A stretch of 28,143 bases of DNA from an uncultured Bacteroidales bacterium (lineage in GTDB: Bacteria; Bacteroidota; Bacteroidia; Bacteroidales; F082), in contig CALFIT010000182.1 of assembly GCA_937877465.1 (NCBI GenBank), forward strand, positions 1 to 28,143. Reading direction: 5' to 3'. Positions within the stretch are counted from its first letter, which is position 1, and every line of letters starts with the position of its first letter. Position numbers and translations under genes: made by a program. The notes under the pieces were generated by a model. The model made no database searches. It saw nothing but the letters and a program-made list of their open reading frames with translations, and was not told the origin of the DNA. Shown one piece after another: positions 1-7,680 of the stretch.

Positions 1-1797
1 GAACGCAAACAGGTCAATCCAACCTTCATAAGTTTCCGACACATTGGCATTGTCGGCCCCGATGTAGTCGTATTGGTGCTCGGCAAAACGCCAGATGCCG
101 GTCGAGGCCTGATACTGCAAGTTTCCTTGCGAGAACATCACTTGTTCGGTCGGGCTCACGGCAAACAAACCTCTGACGGCCCCTTCGGGTACCGCAGGAG
201 GCTGAGGCGGCGTAATGGTGGTCGTAAAGCTCCATTCCTCACCATAACCCACCTCGAAATTGTTGATGGCAAAAGCCCTGACATAATAGGTCGTATTGCC
301 CAACAGTCCTTCCATCTTCAACGTGAACTGCGTCTGAGGAGCGCCACAGACGGTGTCGTCAGTCACCGTAGGATTGGGATGCGTGCTCCAACAAAGGCCG
401 CAATTCGACAATTCCAGCCCGCCATTGTCGTGGACTTCTCCCCCACTGAATGCGCTGCTTCCCGTGATACCCCAAGGCTCAAACGTGGTCAGCGAAGGCG
501 CTGTGGCCGGGGTGAAAAAACTCAGCACATCGCCGTATACCGTCACGTTACCGTAGGCAGCCGGCTCGTCAGTCACGGCAAAGGCACGATAGTATATCTT
601 GGAGGCCTTGTCCAGATCGGTCAATTCCACGGTGAAGCTACCTGTACCTTCACCAGCCAACACTGTCGGATGATGGACCGTAGGGTTAGGCAAAGTGCTC
701 CAACAGATGCCACGGCTGATGACGACCTGCCCGCTGTCATCCGTGACGATGCCACCAACGCGGGCACTCGTGGGTTGGATGTCGGTGGCTTCGAGGGTGG
801 TGACTTGCAGCCCCATGAGATGGGACTCCGTCGTCTCGAACTCAATCACATCGCCGTAGGCCACGCCGTTGCCGTTAGTGGCATAAGCACGAACATAATA
901 AGCGGTTTGGGGTGTCAGTCCTTCGATAGGGATCCAGTAGTCACCCAATTCGCAAGTGGAGGCTGCAAGATGGTCGTCCTGCAACGTCGGTTCAGGGCGG
1001 GTACTCCAACAGGCCCCACGTCCAGTCAAAAGGGCACTACCTTGGAAAGCCACATTACAGAGTACCTGTGCCGTTTGCGAAGCCACCTCGCCCATCGCGA
1101 CCGTGGCCACCACCGGCAATCCAAGTCCTTCGGTCGTGAAATCTAGGGCATCGCCATAATACACCTCCTGATGGGTTTTGACAAAAGCCTTGACATAATA
1201 ATGCTTGTCCATCGAAAGGTTCGACATCTGGCAATAATAAGTCCCGATTTCCGTGCCCTGATGAAGCACGAGGCTGTCGGTAAGGGTCGGGCTGCCGTAT
1301 TCATTCCAACAGATACCGCATCCCGTCAACACATTGCCTCCATCAGAGACCAACTCACACCTAATCTTATACGTAGAGGCATCGACACGGGTGGCTTCCA
1401 AGGTCCTCACCGCCGGAGCCTCGGTCAAAGTGGTGAATTGACTCGTCTCAGTCAGATAAGGCTCAGCGGCTCCATAATCGATGGCATAACGATAGTAGTA
1501 GGTCGTTGCCGTTTCCAAGCCTTCCAATGTTGCCGAGAAGCAATCATTGTCTATGACCGCATCGAATGAAACAGGTTGCGACATCGAGGCATCTGGCGCC
1601 ACCTGGACTTGCATCCCATTGATTTTGCCAGCGTATTCGTATTGTCCACTGACGCGCACTGTGGTGCTTCCCACCTCTACCCGCTCTGTTTCGGGGAGTA
1701 TCTTGAAGCGTTCGATGCCCGGAGCGGGCGCTTTCTTGCACGCGGCAAGGAGCATCAAAGTAACAAGAGTGAACCAGACCAGTGTTTTCTTTTCCAT
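1..1797 (-). CDS. FN3-like repeat lipoprotein with FISUMP-like C-terminal domain (3' end outside window)
   Basis: The frame is open from the ATG at 1797 to the window edge, 599 codons with no stop, so the C-terminus is missing. The N-terminus is a lipoprotein signal (MEKKTLVWF..., lipobox LLAAC, then KKAPAP). After a short N-terminal domain come about five repeats of roughly 90-100 residues, each with a G(I/L/A)CW motif, a PT turn and a Y(Y)VRA(Y/F)A..N...YG strand, as in the FN3-like repeats of Bacteroidetes surface proteins. From about residue 545 the sequence changes to a domain with SQGNLQYQAS and WRFAEHQ, the same as in the next gene upstream, where the full domain resembles FISUMP/lectin-like C-terminal domains. 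It starts 18 bases after the stop of its paralogue at 1816 and is the last visible gene of the sigma/caspase operon. It is probably displayed on the cell surface. Ligand and function are unknown. Confidence 0.85.
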   Translation of the reverse strand, partial: MEKKTLVWFTLVTLMLLAACKKAPAPGIERFKILPETERVEVGSTTVRVSGQYEYAGKINGMQVQVAPDASMSQPVSFDAVIDNDCFSATLEGLETATTYYYRYAIDYGAAEPYLTETSQFTTLTEAPAVRTLEATRVDASTYKIRCELVSDGGNVLTGCGICWNEYGSPTLTDSLVLHQGTEIGTYYCQMSNLSMDKHYYVKAFVKTHQEVYYGDALDFTTEGLGLPVVATVAMGEVASQTAQVLCNVAFQGSALLTGRGACWSTRPEPTLQDDHLAASTCELGDYWIPIEGLTPQTAYYVRAYATNGNGVAYGDVIEFETTESHLMGLQVTTLEATDIQPTSARVGGIVTDDSGQVVISRGICWSTLPNPTVHHPTVLAGEGTGSFTVELTDLDKASKIYYRAFAVTDEPAAYGNVTVYGDVLSFFTPATAPSLTTFEPWGITGSSAFSGGEVHDNGGLELSNCGLCWSTHPNPTVTDDTVCGAPQTQFTLKMEGLLGNTTYYVRAFAINNFEVGYGEEWSFTTTITPPQPPAVPEGAVRGLFAVSPTEQVMFSQGNLQYQASTGIWRFAEHQYDYIGADNANVSETYEGWIDLFAF

Positions 1798-1815
1798 AAC
1801 TTGTCATTTAATCAT

Positions 1816-4215
1816 TCAATGTTTTGCCGGAACCACGGTGACGAGTCGCACACTACAACCAGCAGGCCGCGACGCCACCACACCACCATTATAGAATCCT
1901 GGGAGCTCTTGGTCAAATTCAAGGCATCGCGCCTTTTGTGAGCCATAGTCGTCAGGACAGGCTGTTGACGACCAATAGCAACCCTTGATTCCAGGACCGT
2001 AAAGCATAATATCGGGGTTAGACCTGCGCCGTCCGCCTGCGGGCAGGAAAACGGCTCCATACGACTCCAACACGCTCCATTGCTCGGCGTCGATGATGTT
2101 GCTTTCGTAACAATTCTCACTGACGGCATACACGAAACTATAGACATCGGAGCTCCAATTGTCGGGCAACAAGATCTTCCCATTGACTCCGTTGACATTT
2201 GCGCTGTAACTACAATAAAAAGGCCCGCCCATTTGTCGATTGCGCAAATAATTCCATTCATCATTGGTGAGTGTGCGCCACTGGTTGGCATCATTGCCGC
2301 CGTTGGAGATAAGGTTGCGTCCCCAGTCGGCCATTCCCGTATAGTCTTCGAGGTTGGCTTCGGGGTCGCCGTAGGCATAATAAAGATTATAATCATTATT
2401 ATTACCTACCGACCAAGGCTGGTAACACACCGCGCCATGATCGTTGTTGGAAGTACCCCATCCAAAAAGGTCAATCCATCCATTGTAGGTGGGAGAGATA
2501 TTGACGTTGTCCTCGCCGACGATGTCCCACTGATGCTCAGCAAAACGCCAAGTGTTGGTTGAGGCCTGATACTGGAGATTGCCTTGCGAAAACACCACTT
2601 GCTCGGTCTCGCTAATCGAAAAAAGGCCGCCAATGGAACCGACAATACCATTCGGAGTGTGGCTCAACGTGGTAAAACTCATGTCGTCGCTGTAGCCCAC
2701 ACCTGCACTGTTTTGGGCACAGGCACGCACGTGGTAGGTGGTGCCAGGAATCAAATTCTCAATATACGTATCCAACCACGGTGCATAATGGTTGGCTACG
2801 GTAGGATTGGGGTTGAGCCCCCAGCAAAAACCGCCCGGATATGCGTATTCCCCTCCATCTTCGACAAGCTCTCCTACCAGATGTGCCGTAGTTTCGGTAA
2901 TCTCATCAATGGAAATCATTCTCACCACGGGAAGGCCAACAAGGGTACGGAAAAAGACATTTTCGCCATAAACGACACCTCGACCACCTGTCTTGGCATA
3001 CGCTCTAACGTAATAATCCCTCGTATGGGCCAAACTGTCGATGGCGACCTCAATAGTTCCAATGCCACTCCCCACGGGGAAGCACCTGCTACTGATGGTA
3101 GGATAAGGGCTCTCCGACAAACAGATGCCCCGTTCCAAGATGACATCACCGCTGTCGTCCGTCACCAAACCATGCGCGACCGCGCTGGTCGCCGTGACAT
3201 CCGTCACTTCCATAGTGGTCACCTCAAGTCCTTGAATCTGGTCGCTGGGCGTCTCAAATTCAAGCATCTCTCCATAAGAGACACCCATTGAGTTGACTGC
3301 GTAAGCCCTCACAAAATACTTCGTCGTCGGCATCAATCCGCGCATCGGGGCCCTGAAATCGCCCTCCGCTCCATTTTCGACCACCACATGGCTGCCTGAC
3401 AGCGTAGGCTCCGACAAAAAACTCCAACATACGCCACATTCGGTAAGCGTGCCGCCACCCGTTGAGACAACCCTACCCAAACAAGTAGCATAGAAAGGGC
3501 TGATGGAATCGACAGCCAAAGTGGAAACCACAGGAGCCGTCACCTCCGAGCCCGTTTGGAACGTAACGACCTCTCCGTAACCCACGCCGCTACCGTTTAC
3601 CGCATAAGCCCTCACATACAGGGAGGTGGATGTCGGCAATCCCGTCAAATGGCAGAAGTAATCGCCCGTTTCTCCACCTTGAAAGACTTGGCAGCTATCG
3701 TTTACGGAGGGCGCTCCATTGTCATTCCAACAAACGCCACATTCCGTGATGGGCTCGCCTCCATCCGAAACGATTTTGCAATTGACACGCACCGATGTGC
3801 TGTCGATTACCAACACTTCCACAGTGGTCACAGTTGGGATAGCCTTCAGCGTTGTGAAACTATCCACCTCGCTGACAAAAAGGCTGGCAGAGCCATAATC
3901 GGCCTCGTACCTATAATAATAGCGTGTCGCTGGTGCCAAGTCCGTTAGCCTGACCGTATAATTCTTTCCATCAAGGACAGCGTCATACTCGATGGCCCCA
4001 GCGAGCTGTTCGTCAACACCGGCCTTAATCTTCAAGCTCTTGACCGTCCCTGAATAAGTAAATGAGCCACTGATGGTCGCTTCCACTGCTCCGACTTCAA
4101 CCATTTCCTGTTCCTTCACGATCTGGAAACGTTGCATCTCAGGCGTAGGGTCCTTCTTGCACGACAAGAACGCCATCAGGCCTAACAAACAAATGAGTGT
4201 AATCCTAAAACGCAT
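1816..4215 (-). CDS. FN3-like repeat lipoprotein with FISUMP-like C-terminal domain
   Basis: A 799-residue paralogue of the gene just downstream. Signal peptide with lipobox MAFLSC followed by KKDPTPE, so a predicted lipoprotein. Residues about 25-125 form an N-terminal domain. About four FN3-like repeats follow (motifs CGVCW, RGICL, GGFCW and YVRAYAVN..GV.YGE), up to about residue 520. The C-terminal ~270 residues hold SQGNLQYQAS, GWIDLFGWGTSN, GGNDANQWRTLTNDEW, GKILLPDNW, GCYWSSTA and a final SVRLV, the pattern of FISUMP-type domains (WSS... and SVRLV near the end are characteristic). The ATG at 4215 overlaps the end of the upstream beta-barrel gene by 11 bases, so translation is probably coupled. 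Surface exposure and binding are inferred from the family; no enzyme motif is visible. Confidence 0.88.
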   Translation of the reverse strand: MRFRITLICLLGLMAFLSCKKDPTPEMQRFQIVKEQEMVEVGAVEATISGSFTYSGTVKSLKIKAGVDEQLAGAIEYDAVLDGKNYTVRLTDLAPATRYYYRYEADYGSASLFVSEVDSFTTLKAIPTVTTVEVLVIDSTSVRVNCKIVSDGGEPITECGVCWNDNGAPSVNDSCQVFQGGETGDYFCHLTGLPTSTSLYVRAYAVNGSGVGYGEVVTFQTGSEVTAPVVSTLAVDSISPFYATCLGRVVSTGGGTLTECGVCWSFLSEPTLSGSHVVVENGAEGDFRAPMRGLMPTTKYFVRAYAVNSMGVSYGEMLEFETPSDQIQGLEVTTMEVTDVTATSAVAHGLVTDDSGDVILERGICLSESPYPTISSRCFPVGSGIGTIEVAIDSLAHTRDYYVRAYAKTGGRGVVYGENVFFRTLVGLPVVRMISIDEITETTAHLVGELVEDGGEYAYPGGFCWGLNPNPTVANHYAPWLDTYIENLIPGTTYHVRACAQNSAGVGYSDDMSFTTLSHTPNGIVGSIGGLFSISETEQVVFSQGNLQYQASTNTWRFAEHQWDIVGEDNVNISPTYNGWIDLFGWGTSNNDHGAVCYQPWSVGNNNDYNLYYAYGDPEANLEDYTGMADWGRNLISNGGNDANQWRTLTNDEWNYLRNRQMGGPFYCSYSANVNGVNGKILLPDNWSSDVYSFVYAVSENCYESNIIDAEQWSVLESYGAVFLPAGGRRRSNPDIMLYGPGIKGCYWSSTACPDDYGSQKARCLEFDQELPGFYNGGVVASRPAGCSVRLVTVVPAKH

Positions 4216-5026
4216 AACCTATTCCTATTTTGGCTTCAACTGTCTGAAATTGGGTTGTGACAGCCTCCGCCGATACGACAAAACCGTTCAAATGCAATTG
4301 CACGCCCGCCGACAGGTCGAGTCCTGCCGCACTGTAGGCAGTATTGCGCAGCCAACGCCCGTCCTCGGTATGCCACAGCAACGTGCTGTTGCCATAACCC
4401 AAGCCCAAGCGAAGACACAAATAATCTGACACTTTCATCAAGCCACCTGCCATCGCCGACAATCTCATTTTGGAAGTCTCACCGGTATAATACGGCATGA
4501 AGTTGCCTTCGATGAAGCCGTCGCGGTCGCAATCGCCATCCGCATCAAACCCCGAAAAGTTCCCGTTCGTCATCACGCTCACAAACCAGCCGAAACGCTT
4601 CACTTGCCCCACGCTGAAGCCGAAAGAGGCTTGCGGCAAAAACGAATAGGCGGCATTAACGGTGACGAAGGTCTCTCGCGGCCAACGCTCCTTCAACTTG
4701 ATGCCCAACTTGAAGCGGACGGCGTCGGACTCAAATTCGTCGGACTCAAACTCTTTCAGCACGTCCCAAACCACGACGTGACCGAAGCCTGCGCCCACAT
4801 TGGCGACGTCGCCGCTGACCTGTTGCAAGGGGCCACGATAGGTGTTGCCGCCGTCGAGCGAAACGAACAGCCGCACAAAGTCGGCATCGGCTTTCAGGTC
4901 ATATTCCACCACGATGGTTTTGCCCCGCGCGTAGGCTTTCACGACATCCGCCACTTCCTGTGCCCATGCCGAAACCGACAGGCAACAGAGCATGAAAACA
5001 ATCGGTCCAAACTTTCTCATAGCCAT
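4205..5026 (-). CDS. Outer-membrane beta-barrel-like exported protein
   Basis: 273 residues. Signal peptide MAMRKFGPIV...SAWA, predicted cleavage before QE. Residues about 25-110 form an Ig-like module (VVEYDLKADAD.VRLFVSLDGG, PLQQVSGDV, VVWDVL) that I associate with Bacteroidetes exported proteins. The rest alternates glycine and aromatic residues in short amphipathic strands (AAYSFLPQASFGFSVG, LRLGLGYG, AKIGIGYAF) and ends in Phe, as outer-membrane barrels do. The start is 4 bases after the caspase stop at 5031; a second in-frame ATG lies at 5020 and either could be used. Its 3' end overlaps the next lipoprotein gene by 11 bases. It may be a small porin-like or anchor protein for the operon's surface products; the exact role is unknown. 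Confidence 0.75.
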   Translation of the reverse strand: MAMRKFGPIVFMLCCLSVSAWAQEVADVVKAYARGKTIVVEYDLKADADFVRLFVSLDGGNTYRGPLQQVSGDVANVGAGFGHVVVWDVLKEFESDEFESDAVRFKLGIKLKERWPRETFVTVNAAYSFLPQASFGFSVGQVKRFGWFVSVMTNGNFSGFDADGDCDRDGFIEGNFMPYYTGETSKMRLSAMAGGLMKVSDYLCLRLGLGYGNSTLLWHTEDGRWLRNTAYSAAGLDLSAGVQLHLNGFVVSAEAVTTQFQTVEAKIGIGYAF

Positions 5027-5030
5027 TACT

Positions 5031-6280
5031 TTATTTGAGTTTCAGGGTTCTCCATTCCTCCATGACACCCGTCGTCGAAGGATGCTGCGTCTTGAAGCCT
5101 TCGAGAGACGACCGGCGCGACACGTTCTCGTTCAGGTAGTCGGCCAACTCGCCGGCGGTGAGATTGCCACCCGACTCCTTGAGCTTCTTGAGGAGGAAAT
5201 AGGTGAACAGCCCGTGCGACTTCTCCTTATAGGCGTAGGCCGTTTCGTTGCCTTGTGCCGCCGAAAACGCTACGGCGTTGCCTTGCAACACGCCTGCTTT
5301 GGAATTGACGGCCACGCCCCGAGTCTCCGCCATCATCTCGCCTTCACGGGTGGCGCCGCTGAAACAGGCATCCACAAAATACATCATCAATTCGGCATCC
5401 GCCTCTCCCAAGTAGGCATATAGCGCATCCAATCCAAAGCTCGATTCCATGTTGCTGCCGTAGCCATCGACGGGCATCAGATAGGCATTGCGACTCGTCT
5501 CGTCGGGGATGCCATGTCCCGAATAATAGAAAATGCCACGCGCTTCTCCAGGATAAGCCGACAAAGCGGTTTTCAGCCAGTCCGTCTCAAAACGCATGTT
5601 GTTGAGCGAGGCATCCGTCACCAAGTGGATGTTGGTTTCGGGAATGCCCAACAGTTGTGTGCAATAGTCCTTGAAGACCTCACCATCGTGCTTGGCAAAA
5701 GGAACGTTTTGTTCCCATTGGTAATCCTCATTGGCGATAATGACGGCAAAGGTCTTGTCGTTCACCACCGTTGTGACGGGAATATCAATATCGACATCAG
5801 AAGGAGCAACGCCATCGCTGAATCGGCTGATATGGAAACTGTAGATAGGCGATTCCACCTCAAACAGGCTATTGGGCATCATCCATTCAGTGGGCATGAT
5901 GTTCGCGGTTTCGTAATAGAGCCTTCGCGCCTCCTTGACCTCGTTGACGGGCGCCATGATGATCCGCAGCGTGTCGGCTGAGGTCAGCGTCCAGCTTCGG
6001 GTCACGTGTACATTCACCACCTCATAGCCCGATTTCCTGGCCGTGATGTTCTGGACGATGTCGCCAATATGATGTGCGCTGAAACTTAAGCGGAACTGCC
6101 CCTTCACATCGCTTTGCGTGGGTTGGCAGTCATGTTCTGTTGGAATTGTTAAAAATACACCTGATAACGGTTTACCCCCCCCTCTATCTGTGTGTTATAT
6201 TTAACAATTTGACCGTATTGAACCACCTGTCCGAAAGCGTGGGTGGCGAGCATCATCAATGCGAGCATGAGCTTTTTCAT
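5031..6280 (-). CDS. Exported caspase-like (C14) peptidase, reading frame interrupted at a G8 run
   Basis: Two pieces of one gene. The ATG at 6280 (ATGA overlap with the anti-sigma stop) begins the signal peptide MKKLMLALMMLATHAFGQ, but this frame stops at 6149-6151 after 43 codons. The second piece is open from at least 6107 (a GTG) to 5031. One extra G in the run at 6175-6182 joins them into 416 residues reading EGGGKPLSGVFLTIP then SDVKGQFRLSF, a carboxypeptidase-regulatory-like domain (about 20-105). The peptidase domain follows (about 175-400) with catalytic His256 in YYSGHG and Cys306 in VDACFSG, as in caspase and metacaspase families. With the signal peptide the enzyme acts outside the cytoplasm. 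Starting at GTG 6107 instead would remove the signal and half of the first domain, so I reject it. Sequencing error, phase variation, transcriptional or ribosomal slippage, and true pseudogene all remain possible. Confidence 0.82.
6175..6182. repeat. Mononucleotide tract of eight C (eight G in the coding strand)
   Basis: This is the longest G/C homopolymer I see in the window. It lies 33 codons into the caspase gene, exactly where the reading frame breaks. Tracts of 6 or 9 G keep the frame open; 7 G stop at once (GAG GGG GGG TAA) and 8 G stop eight codons after the tract. Confidence 0.9.
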
Positions 6281-7053
6281 GGCTGCACCTCCTTCTCCAA
6301 GCTAATCAGCCAAGGCTCCGTGGACGATGGGCGGTAAAGCTCGTCCCACGGCTGATAGCCTTCTTTGGTAATCAACACCCTTTGTGCGGCATCCTGTTGT
6401 TCAAATGGAATCTCAATCCTGAATTGCCCCAACGCATCGGTGGTGGTCGTATGGTCGAGCAGGCTCACCGTCGCGCCCTCGATGGGTTGGCCGCTCACGA
6501 AGTCGCTCACCCGGCCAAACACGATGCCGAGGTCGTTGTTGCGCCGTATGCGAAGCTCAACGCTGCGTTGCGCCTTGACGATGGTGTCGATGGTCTCGTA
6601 GCCATCGGCCTCAAAAACGAGATGCACACGTTGGGCTTTCAGCCGATAGGGGATGTCGTTCAAGAACACCGTACGGCTTTCGGGAGCGACAGGAATCGTT
6701 TGCAAAGCGTTGCCGGCATATTCGCATTGAAGCGTGCCTCCCGCAAAAGGAAGAGCCGCCACGGAATAGGCTTTGTCATCCGTAATATTGACTTTCATCT
6801 GGATGGGCGTCAGCAATCTCCACAAAAGCAACGCGAGGCAGGCAAGTGCCACCAACCCGACAACACCCAAGGCATAGAAACGCCGTTTGACCTGTCGGAA
6901 GCCCAATTCATAGCGAGCCATCATCAGCGTGTCCATGGCTTCCTTGTTGTCGGAGAGATAGGCTTCCACCGCCCGTTTCTCCTCCCCTGTCAGCTTGCCG
7001 TCAAGATAGCAAGCCAACATTTCATCCGTTATTTCCACTTTGTCATATTTCAT
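6277..7053 (-). CDS. Membrane anti-sigma factor with periplasmic regulatory domains
   Basis: 258 residues. Residues 1-55 form a helical cytoplasmic domain beginning with ITDEMLACYLDGKLTGEE, like the sigma-binding domain of anti-sigma factors but without the usual zinc His/Cys set. One transmembrane helix at about 61-80 (ALGVVGLVALACLALLLW). The outer part has a PEGA-like stretch (about 125-170, FLNDIPYRLKAQRV...FEADGYETI) and a carboxypeptidase-regulatory-like domain (about 176-232, GRVSDFVSGQPIEGATVSL, TDALGQFRIEIP). It overlaps the sigma gene upstream (ATGA, 7050-7053) and the caspase gene downstream (ATGA, 6277-6280). The expected role is to hold the ECF sigma factor at the membrane until an outside signal is sensed; the position and topology support this but the sequence does not prove it. 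Confidence 0.8.
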   Translation of the reverse strand: MKYDKVEITDEMLACYLDGKLTGEEKRAVEAYLSDNKEAMDTLMMARYELGFRQVKRRFYALGVVGLVALACLALLLWRLLTPIQMKVNITDDKAYSVAALPFAGGTLQCEYAGNALQTIPVAPESRTVFLNDIPYRLKAQRVHLVFEADGYETIDTIVKAQRSVELRIRRNNDLGIVFGRVSDFVSGQPIEGATVSLLDHTTTTDALGQFRIEIPFEQQDAAQRVLITKEGYQPWDELYRPSSTEPWLISLEKEVQP

Positions 7054-7637
7054 CGGTCATTCCCTTTCATGTATTTCCTCACCGCCGCCTTGGCTCTCTT
7101 GGCCAGGTTATATACCGCCGAGACCGTGCATCCCAACTCAGCGGCAATCGTTTCGGTCGGTTTCCCAGCCAATTCGCCCAACAAGACCAAACGCTCGCGA
7201 GGATTGCGAAGCCTTTCGATGGCCTTGTAAAGCTCCACCTTCGACATCTCGTTAAAGATGTCATAATCGTCAGCAATATGTTTGGCCCCTTCCAATAATA
7301 GAGCATCCGTCTCCATGATATTAGTCTGCATGGAGGCTTTTTTTTGCTTGAAAAACCTGATGGCGACAATCGTCAGCCATGTGTTCAGTCCCGACTTGAA
7401 CTGGAATTGACGCAACCGCCTCCAATTGTCAGCGCTGAGATGCATATAGAACTCGCCGATCAGCTCTTCCTTTTTGATGTCCTGCGACTGAAAGACGCTG
7501 CTGATGACATGGGCAAACATCCCATCGCAACGATGGAAAAAGACATATTCTATCGTATCTTCATCGTTGGCCAAAAGCAAGTCGACCAACTCGCAATCCG
7601 ACAAACGATCCATATTTTGCAGCCGCTTCCTAATCAT
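7050..7637 (-). CDS. ECF-type RNA polymerase sigma-70 factor
   Basis: 195 residues. Region 2 spans about 28-100, with LNTWLTIVAIRFFKQKK resembling the conserved end of sigma region 2. A linker follows, then region 4 at about 135-190, with the helix-turn-helix ERLRNPRERLVLLGELAGK, IAAELGCTVSAVYNLAKRAKAAVRK. It overlaps the anti-sigma gene by four bases (ATGA). The first ATG at 7637 gives MIRKRLQNMD; the ATG at 7613 has an AGGAAG about 12 bases upstream and could be the real start. It is likely to direct transcription of its own operon, including the caspase and surface proteins. Confidence 0.88.
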   Translation of the reverse strand: MIRKRLQNMDRLSDCELVDLLLANDEDTIEYVFFHRCDGMFAHVISSVFQSQDIKKEELIGEFYMHLSADNWRRLRQFQFKSGLNTWLTIVAIRFFKQKKASMQTNIMETDALLLEGAKHIADDYDIFNEMSKVELYKAIERLRNPRERLVLLGELAGKPTETIAAELGCTVSAVYNLAKRAKAAVRKYMKGNDR

Positions 7638-7660
7638 CCTTTTATGAGGAATTTCGGCGA

Positions 7661-7668
7661 CAAAATTA
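7661..7668 (-). promoter_or_regulatory. Putative -7 element TAATTTTG for the sigma factor operon
   Basis: A perfect match to the Bacteroidetes TAnnTTTG element, in the 43-base gap upstream of the sigma gene. It would start transcription about 20 bases before the ATG at 7637. No clear -33 TTTG lies at the usual distance. Confidence 0.45.
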
Positions 7669-7680
7669 AAAAAAAGTAGA

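Noticed and set aside
73..1146. Open frame of 357 codons on the plus strand
   Set aside because: Antisense to the FN3-repeat lipoprotein, which has a continuous repeat structure on the minus strand; the plus-strand translation has none.
5031..6107. Caspase as an intact cytoplasmic protein starting at GTG 6107
   Set aside because: This would begin in the middle of a domain whose first half and signal peptide are present directly upstream in the other frame.
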